64,000 nucleotides of DNA from Rhodovarius crocodyli (GCA_945901085.1 CAMDJV010000007.1:50658-114657); one strand, 5' to 3'; counted from the stretch's first letter, positions 19,197 to 29,504 are shown. The notes: generated by a model not told the origin, from the letters alone. Program-made: numbers and translations.

Positions 19197-19240
19197 TTAG
19201 AGCCTGTTCCGTTCGCCTCGGCTCACTGCACAGGCTCTAA
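19197..19240. repeat. Perfect 11-base inverted repeat with 22-base loop
   Basis: TTAGAGCCTGT (19197-19207) and ACAGGCTCTAA (19230-19240) are exact reverse complements. It lies in the same convergent gap as repeat copy B and just beyond the 3' hairpin of the EAL gene, and has no T-run typical of a terminator. Confidence 0.75.
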
Positions 19241-19261
19241 GCTTTTGTTTGTCGATCATCT

Positions 19262-19301
19262 TTATCCGCTCAAACGATTCCGTTTGAACGGATGATGCTC
19301 T
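19262..19301 (-). repeat. 3'-hairpin repeat after the EAL gene, intact copy
   Basis: ATCCGTTCAAACG and CGTTTGAGCGGAT (minus-strand reading; 19264-19276 and 19281-19293) form a 13-pair stem with one G-U and a four-base GAAT loop. The element starts inside the stop codon of the EAL gene. A degenerate copy follows the DUF167 gene at 13632-13664. It could protect or terminate the mRNA, though no T-run follows. Confidence 0.75.
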
Positions 19302-20523
19302 ACGCCAAAGCAGCCCAGCGCCGCTGCCATATGCCCAGCATGGCGGCAGGCAGTGCCCGGCCCACCCAATAGCCCTGGGCGCGATGCACCCCCAGCGCCG
19401 CCACCGCGGCCCAGAGCCTAGCATCGGCCACGCCCTCGGCGGTGACCACCTGGCCGCGGCGATTGGCCTCGTCCACCACATGGCGGACAAAACGCCGCGC
19501 CCGGCCATCCGCCGGCAGGCGCCCGACCAGGGATTTGTCCAGCTTGATCCCGGCAAAGCCCAGGCTTTGCAGCCCCAGCCGGCCATCATCCATGGCCAGA
19601 TCATCGAGCAAGACGCCATGCCCGGCCGCTTCCATCCGGCGGATGGCGCGAGCCAGCAGCGCGCGGTCATGCACCGGCGTGGTTTCGGTGAGTTCGAGCG
19701 TCAGATCTTGGGCCGCCAAGCCGCCGCTGCGCAATGCCTGGCTGATCCAGATGCTCAGATCCGGAAGCAGCAACTGGTCCAGCGCGACATTGACCGAGAC
19801 GCCGATAGCCATGCGCGGGGCCTGCGGGCCGATATCCCGCGCCGCGCGTGAGAGCACCGCCAGGGCCAATACGCGGGCCAGGCCGGCGCGTTCCAGCGCC
19901 GGCACGAAAAGATCCGGTGCATGCATCATCGGCCGGCCGCGCCAGCGGGCCAGCGCCTCGACCAGCACCGGCCGCCGGTCGGCGATGCGCACCACCGGCT
20001 GGTAGCGCACCAGCAAGCCATCGCGGCCGAGCCCGCGGGCCAGGGCTTTGTCGCTGGTGGGCAGGCTGCGATGGGGGCTGGGTGGGCGCGCCCGCAGCGC
20101 AGCTGCCAGAGCGGCGGCCTTGGCCGGCAGCGCGGCCATGCCAGTTGGGGCGCCTAGGCCATCGGCCGTGACGATGATGATGGTATCGGTGAGGGAGGGA
20201 TCATCAAGGATGGAGAGCAGCGCGGCCCAGGCGCTGCCCGCGGCGGCTGGCTCGACCAGCAGGCGGCGCGGCGGCAGGCCAGGGCCGCAGAGGTATCGCA
20301 GCGCCTCCATGCCATGGCGGATCAGGCATGGCGGCATGGCGTATACACGCTGCGCGGCCTCCATCGCCGCAGCTATGATCTGGGGATGTTGCGCCAGGAC
20401 CAGAATCTCACTGGGGGCGCGCTTTACCATGCCCGGGCGGCCTCGCATGGAAGGGTCATGGCTGGGCGGTGTCCTCGGGGTGGTCAGCTCCCGCGCGGAA
20501 GGCTGCATGTCATGCATTGGCAT
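19300..20523 (-). CDS. EAL-domain protein (putative cyclic-di-GMP phosphodiesterase)
   Basis: About 407 residues from ATG 20521-20523 (other ATGs at 20517 and 20430 are possible). Residues from about 35 to 140 look like a degenerate receiver domain (SEILVLAQHPQIIAAAMEAA) without a clear phosphorylatable Asp. The EAL domain starts near residue 165. The catalytic residues seem intact: VEALARW, SVNVALDQ, LTLELTET, LLDDLAMDD, IKLDKSLV, VTAEGVAD and QGYWVG supply the E, N, E, DD, K, E and Q positions, so hydrolysis of c-di-GMP is likely. There are no membrane segments. It follows the Bug gene after 16 bases. Confidence 0.85.
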   Translation of the reverse strand: MPMHDMQPSARELTTPRTPPSHDPSMRGRPGMVKRAPSEILVLAQHPQIIAAAMEAAQRVYAMPPCLIRHGMEALRYLCGPGLPPRRLLVEPAAAGSAWAALLSILDDPSLTDTIIIVTADGLGAPTGMAALPAKAAALAAALRARPPSPHRSLPTSDKALARGLGRDGLLVRYQPVVRIADRRPVLVEALARWRGRPMMHAPDLFVPALERAGLARVLALAVLSRAARDIGPQAPRMAIGVSVNVALDQLLLPDLSIWISQALRSGGLAAQDLTLELTETTPVHDRALLARAIRRMEAAGHGVLLDDLAMDDGRLGLQSLGFAGIKLDKSLVGRLPADGRARRFVRHVVDEANRRGQVVTAEGVADARLWAAVAALGVHRAQGYWVGRALPAAMLGIWQRRWAALA

Positions 20524-20539
20524 GAAATGCGGCGGCCAT

Positions 20540-21478
20540 TCAACCCGGCGCTTGCACCCAAGGGTCGGCGCGCCATCTGCCCTCCAGCTCCATGGCGGTG
20601 CTGCGCAGCCGGGCGCTCCAGGCCATGGGGCCCTGGAAATGCGGCAAATAGCCAAAGGCATTCGCCTGGGCGATATATTCGGGGTCTGCCACGATGGTGG
20701 CCAGCGCCGAGGCCAGGGCCTGGACCAGGGGCTCGGGGGTGCCCCCGGGCAGGGCGAAGCCGCGGCAGGCCTGAGCGCTGAAGCCCAGACCCAATTCGCG
20801 CAAGGTGGCGACCTCGGGCCATTGCGGCGAGCGCGCATCGGATGCGACGGCGATGGCGCTCAGGCGGCCCTCGCGCAGCAGCCCCATGGCATCGGGTGCG
20901 GCCAGCATGGCGGCGGGGACATGGCCGGCCTGCACCGCCTGGCGCACCGCCGGGGCATTGGCGAAGGCGAAGCTGGTCAGCCCCAGGCGTGCGGCGAGGG
21001 CGCTGCCGGCCAATTGGGCGGCATTGCCGGGGGGCGGCGTGCCCAGCAGCGCATTGGCCGGCAGGGTGCGCAGCGCTTCGAGTGAGTGCACCGGGCCATT
21101 GGTGGCGGTGACCAGCAAAAGGCTCTCCTCCGCCACCGAGGCGACGAATTGCAGCCTTTCGATGATGCCGATTTGGCCCTGCTCAACCGCGCGGGCGAGC
21201 AGGGTGGGGGTGCCCAGCGCGGCCAGGGTCAGCCCATCAGGGGCGGCGCCGGCCAGGGCGCGGGCTGCCGATACGCCGCGATGGCCCGGGCGGTTGACCA
21301 CCGAGACGGTGGCACGCGCCCAATGGCGCTCCAGAAACGGCACCATGCCGCGTGCCCAGAGATCGGGCGCGCTGCCAGCCGGTGCGCCGACCAGCAAGGT
21401 CACCGGTTGTGCCGCCCGCGCGCTCATCCCCGCCAGAATGGCGGGCATGGCGAGCGCGATGCGGCGGCCAATGTTCAT
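20540..21478 (-). CDS. Tripartite tricarboxylate transporter (Bug/TctC) binding protein
   Basis: A 312-residue periplasmic binding protein. Signal peptide MNIGRRIALAMPAILAGMSARA, cleavage near A-R-A-A-Q at residue 22. VTLLVGAPAGSAPDLWARGM is a diverged form of the Bug signature (usually P-x-A-x-G-G-x-x-D) and VVNRPGHRGVSAARALAGAA is the second (V-N-x-x-G-x-x-G). No TctA/TctB membrane genes are near, so it is an orphan receptor as is common in this group. Its start overlaps the stop of secDF by four bases, an odd pairing. Confidence 0.85.
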   Translation of the reverse strand: MNIGRRIALAMPAILAGMSARAAQPVTLLVGAPAGSAPDLWARGMVPFLERHWARATVSVVNRPGHRGVSAARALAGAAPDGLTLAALGTPTLLARAVEQGQIGIIERLQFVASVAEESLLLVTATNGPVHSLEALRTLPANALLGTPPPGNAAQLAGSALAARLGLTSFAFANAPAVRQAVQAGHVPAAMLAAPDAMGLLREGRLSAIAVASDARSPQWPEVATLRELGLGFSAQACRGFALPGGTPEPLVQALASALATIVADPEYIAQANAFGYLPHFQGPMAWSARLRSTAMELEGRWRADPWVQAPG

Positions 21479-24051
21479 GTGGTGCGCGGTGAAGCCGGCG
21501 CCACCGGGGCTGCCACATCGCGCCGCAGCCGGTTGCGCCCGCTATAGAGCACGATGGGCGCGGCGATGAAGACCGAGGAACTGGCCGAGATGAAAATGCC
21601 AAACAGCATCACCCAGGCGAAGCCCGAAAGGGCGTCACCACCAAAGAAGGCCAGGGGCAGGGCTGAGAGAAACAAGGTCATCGAGGTGCCAAGTGAACGA
21701 TTGAGCGTCTCGTTGATCGACAAATCCGTCAACTGCTCCAGCGGCATTTGCTTGAATTTACGTAAATTCTCACGCATGCGATCAAACACCACGACCTTGT
21801 CATTGGCCGAGAAGCCGATGACGGTGAGGATCGCCGCGATCGAGGTCAGATTGAACTCGATCTGGAACAGCACCATGAAACCTATGGTTTTGGTGGTATC
21901 CAGGATCAGCGTGACGATGGCGGCGATGCCGAATTGCCATTCGAAGCGGAACCAGATGTAGAGCAGCATGGCCATCAGCGACAGGCCGAGTGCCAGCATG
22001 CCGCCGCGGAACAATTCATCGGAGATGCGGTTGCCCACCGCCTCCACCCGCAGGATGCGAATGCCCGGCGATGCGGCCTCGAGCGCCTGGCGCACCCGGT
22101 TGACCGTGACCTGGACCTGGGCCTCATTTGGTGGTGCGGGCATGCGCAGCAGGGCGGTATTGGCATCGCCGAATTGCTGGATGCCGACATCGCCGAGGTT
22201 CAGCCCGCTGGCCGTGGCCCGCAACAGGGCGAGATCGGTGGGGGCGGGGGTGCGCACCTCCATCACGATGCCGCCCTTGAAGTCGATGCCCTTTTCCAGC
22301 CCCGGGTAGAAGGCGCCCACCAAAGACAGGGTGGAGAGCACCGCGGAGACGAGCAGGCCAGTTCTGGCACCGCGCATAAACGTGATGGTCGTGAGGTCCG
22401 GGCAGATACGAAAGAGCGGCCGCGCCAGACGCTGCAGCAGGGTGAGGCCCGGGCGCTGCATCACTGGCAGCTCCTTCGGCCGGCGGGCACGGTACCACCA
22501 GACGACCATCAGCCGGGTCAGCACCGTGGCCGTCCACATCTGCACCACCGTGCCGATGGCGACGGTGACGGCAAAACCCTTCACCGGGCCGGAGCCAAAG
22601 CCATAAAGGCAGGCCATGGCGATGAGGTTGGTGAGGTTGCTGTCGAGGATGGTGCCCGAGGCCTTGGTATAGCCCGCCTCCAGCGCTGAGAGGGGCGGGC
22701 GGCCATTCTTCACCTCCTCGCGGATGCGCTCATTGATGAGGATATTGGCATCGAGCGCGGTGCCGAGCGTGAGGACGATGCCGGCAATGCCCGGCAGGGT
22801 GAGGGTGGCCTCCAGCAGGGAGAGGCAGGCCACCATGATGACGATATTGAAAAACAACGCGATATTGGCGAACCAACCCAGTAGCCCATAGGCCAGCCCC
22901 ATATAGAGAAAGACGAAGAGCACGCCGACGGCGAGGCTGATAATGCCCGCGCGGATCGCATCCGCTCCCAGCTCGGGCCCGACCGAACGCTCCTCGATCA
23001 CCGTGAGCGGCGCGGGCAGGGCGCCGGCGCGCAGCAGGATGGAGAGTTCAGTGGCGCTGCGGACGGTGAAACTGCCGGAAATCTGCCCCCGCCCGCCGGT
23101 GATCGGCTCGCGGATATTGGGCGCGGTGATCACCTTCTCATCCAGCACGATGGCGAAGGGGCGGCCGACATTGGCCCGGGTGATTTCGGAAAAGCGGCGG
23201 GTGCCGATCGAATCGAAGGTGAAATTCACCACCCATTCGCCGCTGCGATTATCCTGGCTGGGGCGGGCATCGGTGAGGTTGGCGCCATCCACCTCCACGC
23301 GACGGCGCACGGCGTAGCGCTGGCCGGCCTGTTCGCCGGGCAGGAACATCACCCCAGGCGGCGGCGTGGCGGCGGCAAGATTCGCGGCCTCATCGACGAG
23401 GTGGAAGGTCATCCGCGCGGTGCGGCCGAGCAATTGCTTGATGCGGTCTGGGTCGTCGATGCCGGGGAGTTGTACCAGGATGCGGTTGGCGCCCTGGCGG
23501 GCGATGAGTGCTTCGACCACGCCGGTTTCGTCGATACGGCGGCGGACGATCTCGATGGATTGCTCGACGGCGGCGGAGGCCTTGGCGCGGATGCCGGCCT
23601 CGGTGACGGTGGCGGTGAGCAGGCCCTCAGGGGAGATTCCCACCTCGATATCGCTGCCGCGCGCACCGCCGCCGAGGGCCACTTCGAGGCCCAATTCGCG
23701 CACGGCGCGCAGGGCGGCGTCACGGCTGGCGGGGTCGGTGATGCGCACCACCATCCGCCGCTGATCCGCCTGGGCCTGCAAGCCTGTGTATAGGATGCGC
23801 GGGTTGGCCTGGGCCAGGTTGCGGCGGGTGCCTTCGACCAGCGCCTCCACCCTGTCGCGCAGCAGGGCCGTCGTGTCCACTTCCAGCAGCAGGTAGGAGC
23901 CGCCGCGCAGGTCGAGGCCCAGATTGACCTGGCGCACGGGGAACCAGCCAGGGAAGGCGGCGCGTGGCAGCAGGTTGGGCAGGCTGGTCAGCACACCCAT
24001 GAGGCAGACGAGCAGGATGCCGGCGGTTTTCCAGCGGGAGAAGAACATCAT
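21475..24051 (-). CDS. secDF: Protein translocase subunit SecDF (fused SecD-SecF)
   Basis: About 858 residues; uses proton motive force to help pull exported proteins through SecYEG. The start was set at MMFFSRWKTAGILL, the usual SecD opening; ATGs further upstream (24081) would add residues without family resemblance. SecD part: LNLGLDLRGGS-like motif near residue 45, GIDDPDRIKQLLGRTA, and the transmembrane motif TLGTALDANILINERIREE. SecF part from about residue 560: GIDFKGGIVMEV, then VIGFSANDKVVVFDRMREN. Twelve membrane segments are expected. Most relatives have separate genes, but fusion is known in alphaproteobacteria. Confidence 0.93.
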   Translation of the reverse strand: MMFFSRWKTAGILLVCLMGVLTSLPNLLPRAAFPGWFPVRQVNLGLDLRGGSYLLLEVDTTALLRDRVEALVEGTRRNLAQANPRILYTGLQAQADQRRMVVRITDPASRDAALRAVRELGLEVALGGGARGSDIEVGISPEGLLTATVTEAGIRAKASAAVEQSIEIVRRRIDETGVVEALIARQGANRILVQLPGIDDPDRIKQLLGRTARMTFHLVDEAANLAAATPPPGVMFLPGEQAGQRYAVRRRVEVDGANLTDARPSQDNRSGEWVVNFTFDSIGTRRFSEITRANVGRPFAIVLDEKVITAPNIREPITGGRGQISGSFTVRSATELSILLRAGALPAPLTVIEERSVGPELGADAIRAGIISLAVGVLFVFLYMGLAYGLLGWFANIALFFNIVIMVACLSLLEATLTLPGIAGIVLTLGTALDANILINERIREEVKNGRPPLSALEAGYTKASGTILDSNLTNLIAMACLYGFGSGPVKGFAVTVAIGTVVQMWTATVLTRLMVVWWYRARRPKELPVMQRPGLTLLQRLARPLFRICPDLTTITFMRGARTGLLVSAVLSTLSLVGAFYPGLEKGIDFKGGIVMEVRTPAPTDLALLRATASGLNLGDVGIQQFGDANTALLRMPAPPNEAQVQVTVNRVRQALEAASPGIRILRVEAVGNRISDELFRGGMLALGLSLMAMLLYIWFRFEWQFGIAAIVTLILDTTKTIGFMVLFQIEFNLTSIAAILTVIGFSANDKVVVFDRMRENLRKFKQMPLEQLTDLSINETLNRSLGTSMTLFLSALPLAFFGGDALSGFAWVMLFGIFISASSSVFIAAPIVLYSGRNRLRRDVAAPVAPASPRTT

Positions 24052-24197
24052 TTGGAGGCGCACACCATCGACAGCAGCCATTATCCGGACCGGGCCCCGC
24101 CCACCTCCCGGCGCTGGGGGCGGCATGGACACCGGGTGGGTTGACGGGAACCCGAGGGTGCCCGAAGCGGGCGGAAGATGCGTCGAGGGATTTTGGG

Positions 24198-25139
24198 ATG
24201 CAAGCCTTGCGGATAGGTGTGGCGGGTGTTGGCCATTTTGGCCGGTTTCACGCACTGAAACTGGCCAAATTCGGCGTTCTGGCCGGGCTGGCCGATGCCT
24301 CGGCTGAGCGGGCGGCCGTGGTGGCGGCGGAGTGCGAATCCCAAGCCCTGCCGTTGGCGGCGCTGATCGAGGCTTCGGATGCGGTCGTGGTGGCCGCCCC
24401 CACGGCGCATCATTTTGCCCTGGCCGAGCAGGTGCTGCGGGCGGGGAGGCATGTTTTCATCGAAAAACCCATCGCCGCCACGCTGGCGGAGGCGGATGCG
24501 CTGGTGGCACTCGCCCAGGCGCCGGGGCTGGTGCTGCAGGTGGGCCATATCGAGCGCTATTCTGCCGCCATTCAAACCCTGCGGCGCGAGATGGGCGGCT
24601 TCGCACCCCGCGCGCTGGAGGCGACGCGGGTGGCGCCGTTTCGGCCGCGCAGCCTTGATGTCTCGGTGGTGCTGGATTTGATGATCCACGATATCGACCT
24701 CGTGCTGTCGCTGGTGGATGCGCCGCTGGTGGATGTGCGGGCGGTGGGGGCCCGGCTGGCCAGCGGATTGCCGGATTATGTCGTGGCGCAGCTGCGCTTT
24801 GAAAATGGCGCCCAGGCGCAGATCACCGCGAGCCGGGTGGCGGTGGCCATGGAGCGCCGGCTGCGGCTTTTGGGCGATGGCGGGGAGATTCGGGTCGATT
24901 TTCTGGCCCGGGAGTTGCGGGCATTGCGGCCGCTCTCCCCCGCCCGGGATGCGGCGGCGGATGAGAATATGCCCGGCTGGGGCCGTGATGAGGCGACCTG
25001 GACCGAGCATGACAGCCTGGAGGCGGAGCTTCGCGCCTTTATCGCCTCCATCCAGCACGCCGCCCCGGTGGAGGCCAATGCGGCCATTGCCCGCGCGGCG
25101 CTGGCCACGGCGCTGCGCATCGAGGCCGCGCTGGGCTGA
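24198..25139 (+). CDS. Gfo/Idh/MocA-family oxidoreductase
   Basis: A 313-residue NAD(P)-dependent enzyme. RIGVAGVGHFGRFHALKLAK is the N-terminal Rossmann motif and VFIEKPIAATLAEADALV carries the E-K-P motif with the catalytic lysine. MIHDIDLVLSLV near residue 158 is the usual H-D-x-D metal/substrate region. Substrates of the family include sugars, inositols and cyclic imines, and the exact one is open. ATG 24198 follows GAGGGATTTTGGG. It is divergent from secDF. Confidence 0.88.
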   Translation: MQALRIGVAGVGHFGRFHALKLAKFGVLAGLADASAERAAVVAAECESQALPLAALIEASDAVVVAAPTAHHFALAEQVLRAGRHVFIEKPIAATLAEADALVALAQAPGLVLQVGHIERYSAAIQTLRREMGGFAPRALEATRVAPFRPRSLDVSVVLDLMIHDIDLVLSLVDAPLVDVRAVGARLASGLPDYVVAQLRFENGAQAQITASRVAVAMERRLRLLGDGGEIRVDFLARELRALRPLSPARDAAADENMPGWGRDEATWTEHDSLEAELRAFIASIQHAAPVEANAAIARAALATALRIEAALG

Positions 25140-25233
25140 GCCCGGGGGCATGGGGCGGCCCCATGGGGTGGTCATCTCTGGCCAGGGCCGCGGCTTCGTC
25201 GCATGCTGGGCCGAACACTGGAGGACAACACCC

Positions 25234-26496
25234 ATGCTTCGTCGCCACACCATGCTGGCCGTGCCCGGTTTACTGGCGCTGCCCGCCCTCGCCGCCACCC
25301 CTGAGCGGGAGACGCTGATTCAGGGTTTTTCCCCGGCGCGGCTGGCGCGCATCGCGCCCGCCATGGCGCGCGAGATTGAGCGGCAGAGCTTTGCCGGCGC
25401 CATCACCTGCATCTCCCGCCATGGGCGGCTGGTCCATATGGCCGCGCATGGCACGCTGGATGCGGAGCGGCGGCGGCCGATGGGCCATGATGCGATTTTC
25501 ATGCTGGCCAGCATGACCAAGCCGCTGATTGCCGCCCTGGCGATGACGCTGGTGGAGGAGGGGCTGATTTCGCTGCGCGACCCCATCGGCCAGCACTTGC
25601 CCGAGCTGCGCGGGTTGAAGGTGGAGCAGCGCGAGCCCGGCCGGCCGGTGCAGGATGTGGCGCCGATCAGCCAGCCCACGGTGCAGGATTTGCTGCGCCA
25701 CACCGCGGGCTTCTTTTATTCCGGCCCGGCGGCGCCGAGCCCCAGGCTTTCGCAAATGTATGAGGCGGCGGATATCGAGCAGAAGCGCGGGCCGCTCACC
25801 ACCGATGAGTTCCTGCGGCGTTTGGCCACCATTCCGCTTGGGCATCAGCCTGGCACCACCTTCCATTATTCCATCTGCATCGATGTGCTGGGCGTGCTGT
25901 GCCAGCGGGTGAGCGGCATCCGGCTCGACCGGCTGCTGAAGCAGCGGATTCTCGACCCGCTGGGGATGGTGGATACGGGCTGGTTCGTCAGCCCCGAGCG
26001 CATGCCGCGCCTGGCGATGGGCCTGCCCAGCGACCCGCAGGTGGCGACGATGTGGACGAATTATCGCATCGAGCAGGACCCGGGCGATGCCACTTATTTC
26101 AAGGGTGGCGCGGGCCTTGCCGGCACCACCGGGGATTGGCTGAAATTCGCCGAGATGATGTTGCAGGGCGGGCTGGGCAATGGCCAACGCATTCTCTCGC
26201 CGGCCACGGTGCGCTTCATGCTGAGCGACCATACGCTGGGTATGGAGGGCACCACCTTTGCCAGCACCGGGCCGGGCTATGGCATGGGCCTGGGCTTTGC
26301 CGTGCGCCGGCAGGAGGGCATGTCATTCACCGCCGGTTCGGTGGGCGATGCGATGTGGGCCGGGGCCTGGGGCACCAGCTTCACCATTGACCATGAGCTG
26401 GGCGTGGTGGGGCTGATGATGTCCAATGCGCCATCCACCCGGGTGCATAGCCGGATGCTGTTCAAGAATTTGCTCTACGGCGCGCTCGTGGCCTGA
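25234..26496 (+). CDS. Serine hydrolase, class C beta-lactamase/esterase family
   Basis: A 420-residue exported protein with signal MLRRHTMLAVPGLLALPALA. The catalytic S-x-x-K is S93-M-T-K96 in MLASMTKPL. FHYSICIDVLG near residue 208 holds the Y-x-[NS]-like motif with I in place of N. The region MWAGAWGTSFTID near residue 370 takes the place of the third (K-T-G-like) motif. Such proteins are usually esterases or D-aminopeptidases rather than true beta-lactamases. ATG 25234 has GGAGG eight bases upstream. An open frame runs on from the previous gene, but that part is a shadow. Confidence 0.88.
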   Translation: MLRRHTMLAVPGLLALPALAATPERETLIQGFSPARLARIAPAMAREIERQSFAGAITCISRHGRLVHMAAHGTLDAERRRPMGHDAIFMLASMTKPLIAALAMTLVEEGLISLRDPIGQHLPELRGLKVEQREPGRPVQDVAPISQPTVQDLLRHTAGFFYSGPAAPSPRLSQMYEAADIEQKRGPLTTDEFLRRLATIPLGHQPGTTFHYSICIDVLGVLCQRVSGIRLDRLLKQRILDPLGMVDTGWFVSPERMPRLAMGLPSDPQVATMWTNYRIEQDPGDATYFKGGAGLAGTTGDWLKFAEMMLQGGLGNGQRILSPATVRFMLSDHTLGMEGTTFASTGPGYGMGLGFAVRRQEGMSFTAGSVGDAMWAGAWGTSFTIDHELGVVGLMMSNAPSTRVHSRMLFKNLLYGALVA

Positions 26497-26537
26497 TGGC
26501 TGTTGTCAGGGCAGGGGCGGCACGCCACCTTGGGGCG

Positions 26538-28376
26538 ATGCAGCGACGATCCATACTCGCCTCCCCCCTTGCCCTGGCGGTGCCGGCTTTGGCCCAGTCT
26601 GGGGCGCAAACCGCGCCGCGGCGGTTGCACGCCTTGTCGCTGCTGGGCGAGCCCGCCTTGCCGGTGGGTTTTTCGCATTTCCCCTGGGTCAACCCCGCCG
26701 CCCCCAAGGGTGGTGAGGTGGCGCTGACGGCGCTGGGCAGTTTTGACAGCTTCAACCCCTTCATCCTGCGCGGCAGCGCAGCGGTGGGCATCGGCAATAT
26801 TTATGACAGCCTGCTGCAGGACAGCAGCGATGAGGTCAGCACCGAATACGGCCATTTAGCGCAATGGATCGAATTGCCGGCCGATGGGTTGGGGGTGACC
26901 TTTGAGCTCAACCCGGCGGCGCGTTGGCATGATGGCCGGGCGATCACCGCGGCCGATGTGGTTTGGACCTTCGAGACGCTGCGCAGCCAGGGGCGGCCAT
27001 TTTACCGCGCCTATTGGGCCGATGTGGCGAGTGTGGTGGCTGAGGGTGAGCGCCGCGTGGTGTTTCGCTTCTCCACCAATGAGAATCGCGAGCTGGCGCT
27101 GATCCTGGGCCAGATGCAGGTGCTGCCCAAGCATTTTTGGGAGGGGCGCGATTTCTCCCGCCCGAGCCAGGATATCCCGCTGGGCTCGGGCCCTTATCGG
27201 CTGGAGCGTTTTGAAAGCGGGCGGGGCCTGACCTATGCTCGGGTGCCGAATTACTGGGCGGTGGATCTCAACACCCGGCGCGGACAGAATAATTTCGATA
27301 CCATCCGCTATGAGTATTTCCGTGACAGCACGGTGGCCTTTGAGGCCTTCAAGGCCGGGCAGATTGATTTCCGCACCGAGAATGTCGCGCGGGATTGGGC
27401 CACGGGCTATGATTTTCCCGCGGTGCGGCGTGGGTTGGTGGTCCGCGACACCATTCGCCACGAAATCCCCACCGGCATGCAGGCTTTCGCGATGAATGCC
27501 CGAAGGGCATTGTTTCAGGATAGCCGGGTGCGCGAGGCACTCATCCATGTCTTTGATTTCGAGTGGATGAACGCCAATCTGTTCTATGGAAGCTATGCGC
27601 GGACCACGAGTTTCTTCTCCAATTCCGAATTGGCCAGCAGCGGGCTGCCCACCGGGCGCGAATTGGAGATCCTGCAAGCCTTTCGTGGGCAATTGCCAGA
27701 GGCGCTGTTCACCCAGGAATTCCGCCTGCCGGTGACCGATGGCAGCGGCAATAACCGCGAGGGTCTGCGCCGAGCGCTGGAATTGCTGCGCGCCGCCGGT
27801 TGGACGGTGAATCGCGAACGGCGCCTGGTGAATGCCCAGGGCGCGCCCTTCCGCTTTGAGATTTTGTTGAGTTCGCCCAGCTTTGAGCGCGTGGCGCTGC
27901 CCTTTGTGCAATGGCTGCAGCGCCTGGGCATCGAGGCCACGGTGCGCACGGTGGACCCGGCGCAATATCAGGTGCGGATGGACAATTTCGACTTCGACAT
28001 GACGGTGGATGTGATGGGCCAGAGCCTCTCCCCCGGCAATGAGCAGCGTGATTATTTCTCCTGCGCCAAGGTCAATGAGAATGGCAGCCAGAACATCCCT
28101 GGTATTTGCCACCCGGTGATTGACCAATTGGTCGAACAGATCGTCATGGCGCCCAATCGCGAGGAGTTGGTGGTCCGCACCCGGGCGATGGACCGGGTGT
28201 TGCTGTGGCAGCATTTTGTCATTCCCAATTGGCACACCCGCAGCTTCCAACTGGCCTTTTGGGACAAGTTTGGCCGGCCGGAGCGCAACCCGCGCTATGG
28301 GCTGGGCTTTCCCACCACCTGGTGGGTGGACCCCGCGCGGCAGAGGGCTTTGGCCGAAGCGCGCCGCAGCCTGTGA
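26538..28376 (+). CDS. yejA: Peptide ABC transporter binding protein (YejA type, SBP family 5)
   Basis: A 612-residue periplasmic receptor; signal [20 protein letters not shown]. Family-5 markers: [20 protein letters not shown] at the mature N-terminus, [19 protein letters not shown] near residue 130, [16 protein letters not shown] near residue 215. [13 protein letters not shown] and the sequence around [12 protein letters not shown] are typical of YejA, which takes up peptides and microcin C-like compounds. First gene of the yej operon; its TGA overlaps the GTG start of the permease gene. ATG 26538 chosen so that the signal peptide starts at residue 1. Confidence 0.9.
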   Translation: MQRRSILASPLALAVPALAQSGAQTAPRRLHALSLLGEPALPVGFSHFPWVNPAAPKGGEVALTALGSFDSFNPFILRGSAAVGIGNIYDSLLQDSSDEVSTEYGHLAQWIELPADGLGVTFELNPAARWHDGRAITAADVVWTFETLRSQGRPFYRAYWADVASVVAEGERRVVFRFSTNENRELALILGQMQVLPKHFWEGRDFSRPSQDIPLGSGPYRLERFESGRGLTYARVPNYWAVDLNTRRGQNNFDTIRYEYFRDSTVAFEAFKAGQIDFRTENVARDWATGYDFPAVRRGLVVRDTIRHEIPTGMQAFAMNARRALFQDSRVREALIHVFDFEWMNANLFYGSYARTTSFFSNSELASSGLPTGRELEILQAFRGQLPEALFTQEFRLPVTDGSGNNREGLRRALELLRAAGWTVNRERRLVNAQGAPFRFEILLSSPSFERVALPFVQWLQRLGIEATVRTVDPAQYQVRMDNFDFDMTVDVMGQSLSPGNEQRDYFSCAKVNENGSQNIPGICHPVIDQLVEQIVMAPNREELVVRTRAMDRVLLWQHFVIPNWHTRSFQLAFWDKFGRPERNPRYGLGFPTTWWVDPARQRALAEARRSL

Positions 28377-29473
28377 GCGGCTATCTTCTTCGCCGCCTGC
28401 TGCTGGTGATCCCAACACTGTTCGGCATCATCGCCATCAACTTCGCCGTGGTGCAGTTTGCACCAGGCGGGCCGGTGGAGCAGGCGCTGGCGGAGTTGCG
28501 CGGTGAGGGCCAGACACTGGGGCGCATCACCGGCGAGGGCCAAGGTGAGACCCGCGCGCCGCGCAGCCAGGGCAGCGCCGAGGGGGGCAGCAGCTATCGC
28601 GGCGCCCGTGGGCTGGACCCGGCGGTGGTGCGCGAGATTGAGCGCGCCTTTGGCTTTGACAAGCCGGCGCATGTGCGGTTTTGGGAGATGCTGCGCGGCT
28701 ATGTGCAATTCGATCTCGGCCGGTCGCTGTTCCGTGACCAGCCGGTTTGGGATTTGGTGTTGCAGAAAATGCCGATCTCGATCTCGCTCGGGCTTTGGTC
28801 AACGCTGATCATCTATCTGATTTCGATACCGCTGGGCATCATGAAGGCGGTGCGCGATGGCAGCCGGTTTGATGTCTGGTCTTCGGCGGCGGTGCTGGTG
28901 GGTTATGCCATTCCGGGCTTTCTCTTCGCCGTGATGCTGGTGGTGCTGTTTGCCGGGGGCACGTTTTTGCAATGGTTCCCGCTGCGCGGCTTGGTCAGCG
29001 CGGGCAGCGAAAACTGGGGTTTTTGGGACCGCGTGCTGGATTATGCCTGGCATATGGTGCTGCCCACCATCACCCTGGTGATCGGTGGTTTTGCCGGGCT
29101 GACCATGCTGACCAAAAACGCCTTCCTCGATGAGATCGGCAAGCAATATGTGCTCACCGCCCGCGCCAAGGGGGCGGGGGAGATGCGGGTGCTTTATGGC
29201 CATGTGTTTCGCAATGCCATGCTGCTGATCATTGCGGGGTTTCCGGCGGCCTTTATTGGCATTCTCTTCACCGGGGCGCTGCTGGTGGAGATTATCTTCT
29301 CGCTCGATGGGTTGGGGCTGCTGGGGTTTGAGGCGGCGATCCGGCGGGATTATCCGCTGATGTTTGGCACGCTGTATTTCTTCACCCTGCTGGGGCTGGT
29401 GATGCAGATCGTCTCTGACTTCACCTATACGCTGGTGGATCCGCGGATTGATTTTGAGGCGAGGCGGAATTGA
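28373..29473 (+). CDS. yejB: Peptide ABC transporter permease (YejB type)
   Basis: A 366-residue inner-membrane permease starting at GTG 28373, which overlaps the stop of yej[21 protein letters not shown] is the first membrane segment. A polar loop of about 60 residues, with [20 protein letters not shown], is characteristic of YejB. The EAA-type loop is [20 protein letters not shown] near residue 265. It pairs with YejE and the dual ATPase YejF. Between this gene and yejE lies an unrelated DUF3891 gene. Confidence 0.9.
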   Translation: MSGYLLRRLLLVIPTLFGIIAINFAVVQFAPGGPVEQALAELRGEGQTLGRITGEGQGETRAPRSQGSAEGGSSYRGARGLDPAVVREIERAFGFDKPAHVRFWEMLRGYVQFDLGRSLFRDQPVWDLVLQKMPISISLGLWSTLIIYLISIPLGIMKAVRDGSRFDVWSSAAVLVGYAIPGFLFAVMLVVLFAGGTFLQWFPLRGLVSAGSENWGFWDRVLDYAWHMVLPTITLVIGGFAGLTMLTKNAFLDEIGKQYVLTARAKGAGEMRVLYGHVFRNAMLLIIAGFPAAFIGILFTGALLVEIIFSLDGLGLLGFEAAIRRDYPLMFGTLYFFTLLGLVMQIVSDFTYTLVDPRIDFEARRN

Positions 29474-29504
29474 TGCCGGTGCCGCGCAACCGTAAGGGCT
29501 CAGC

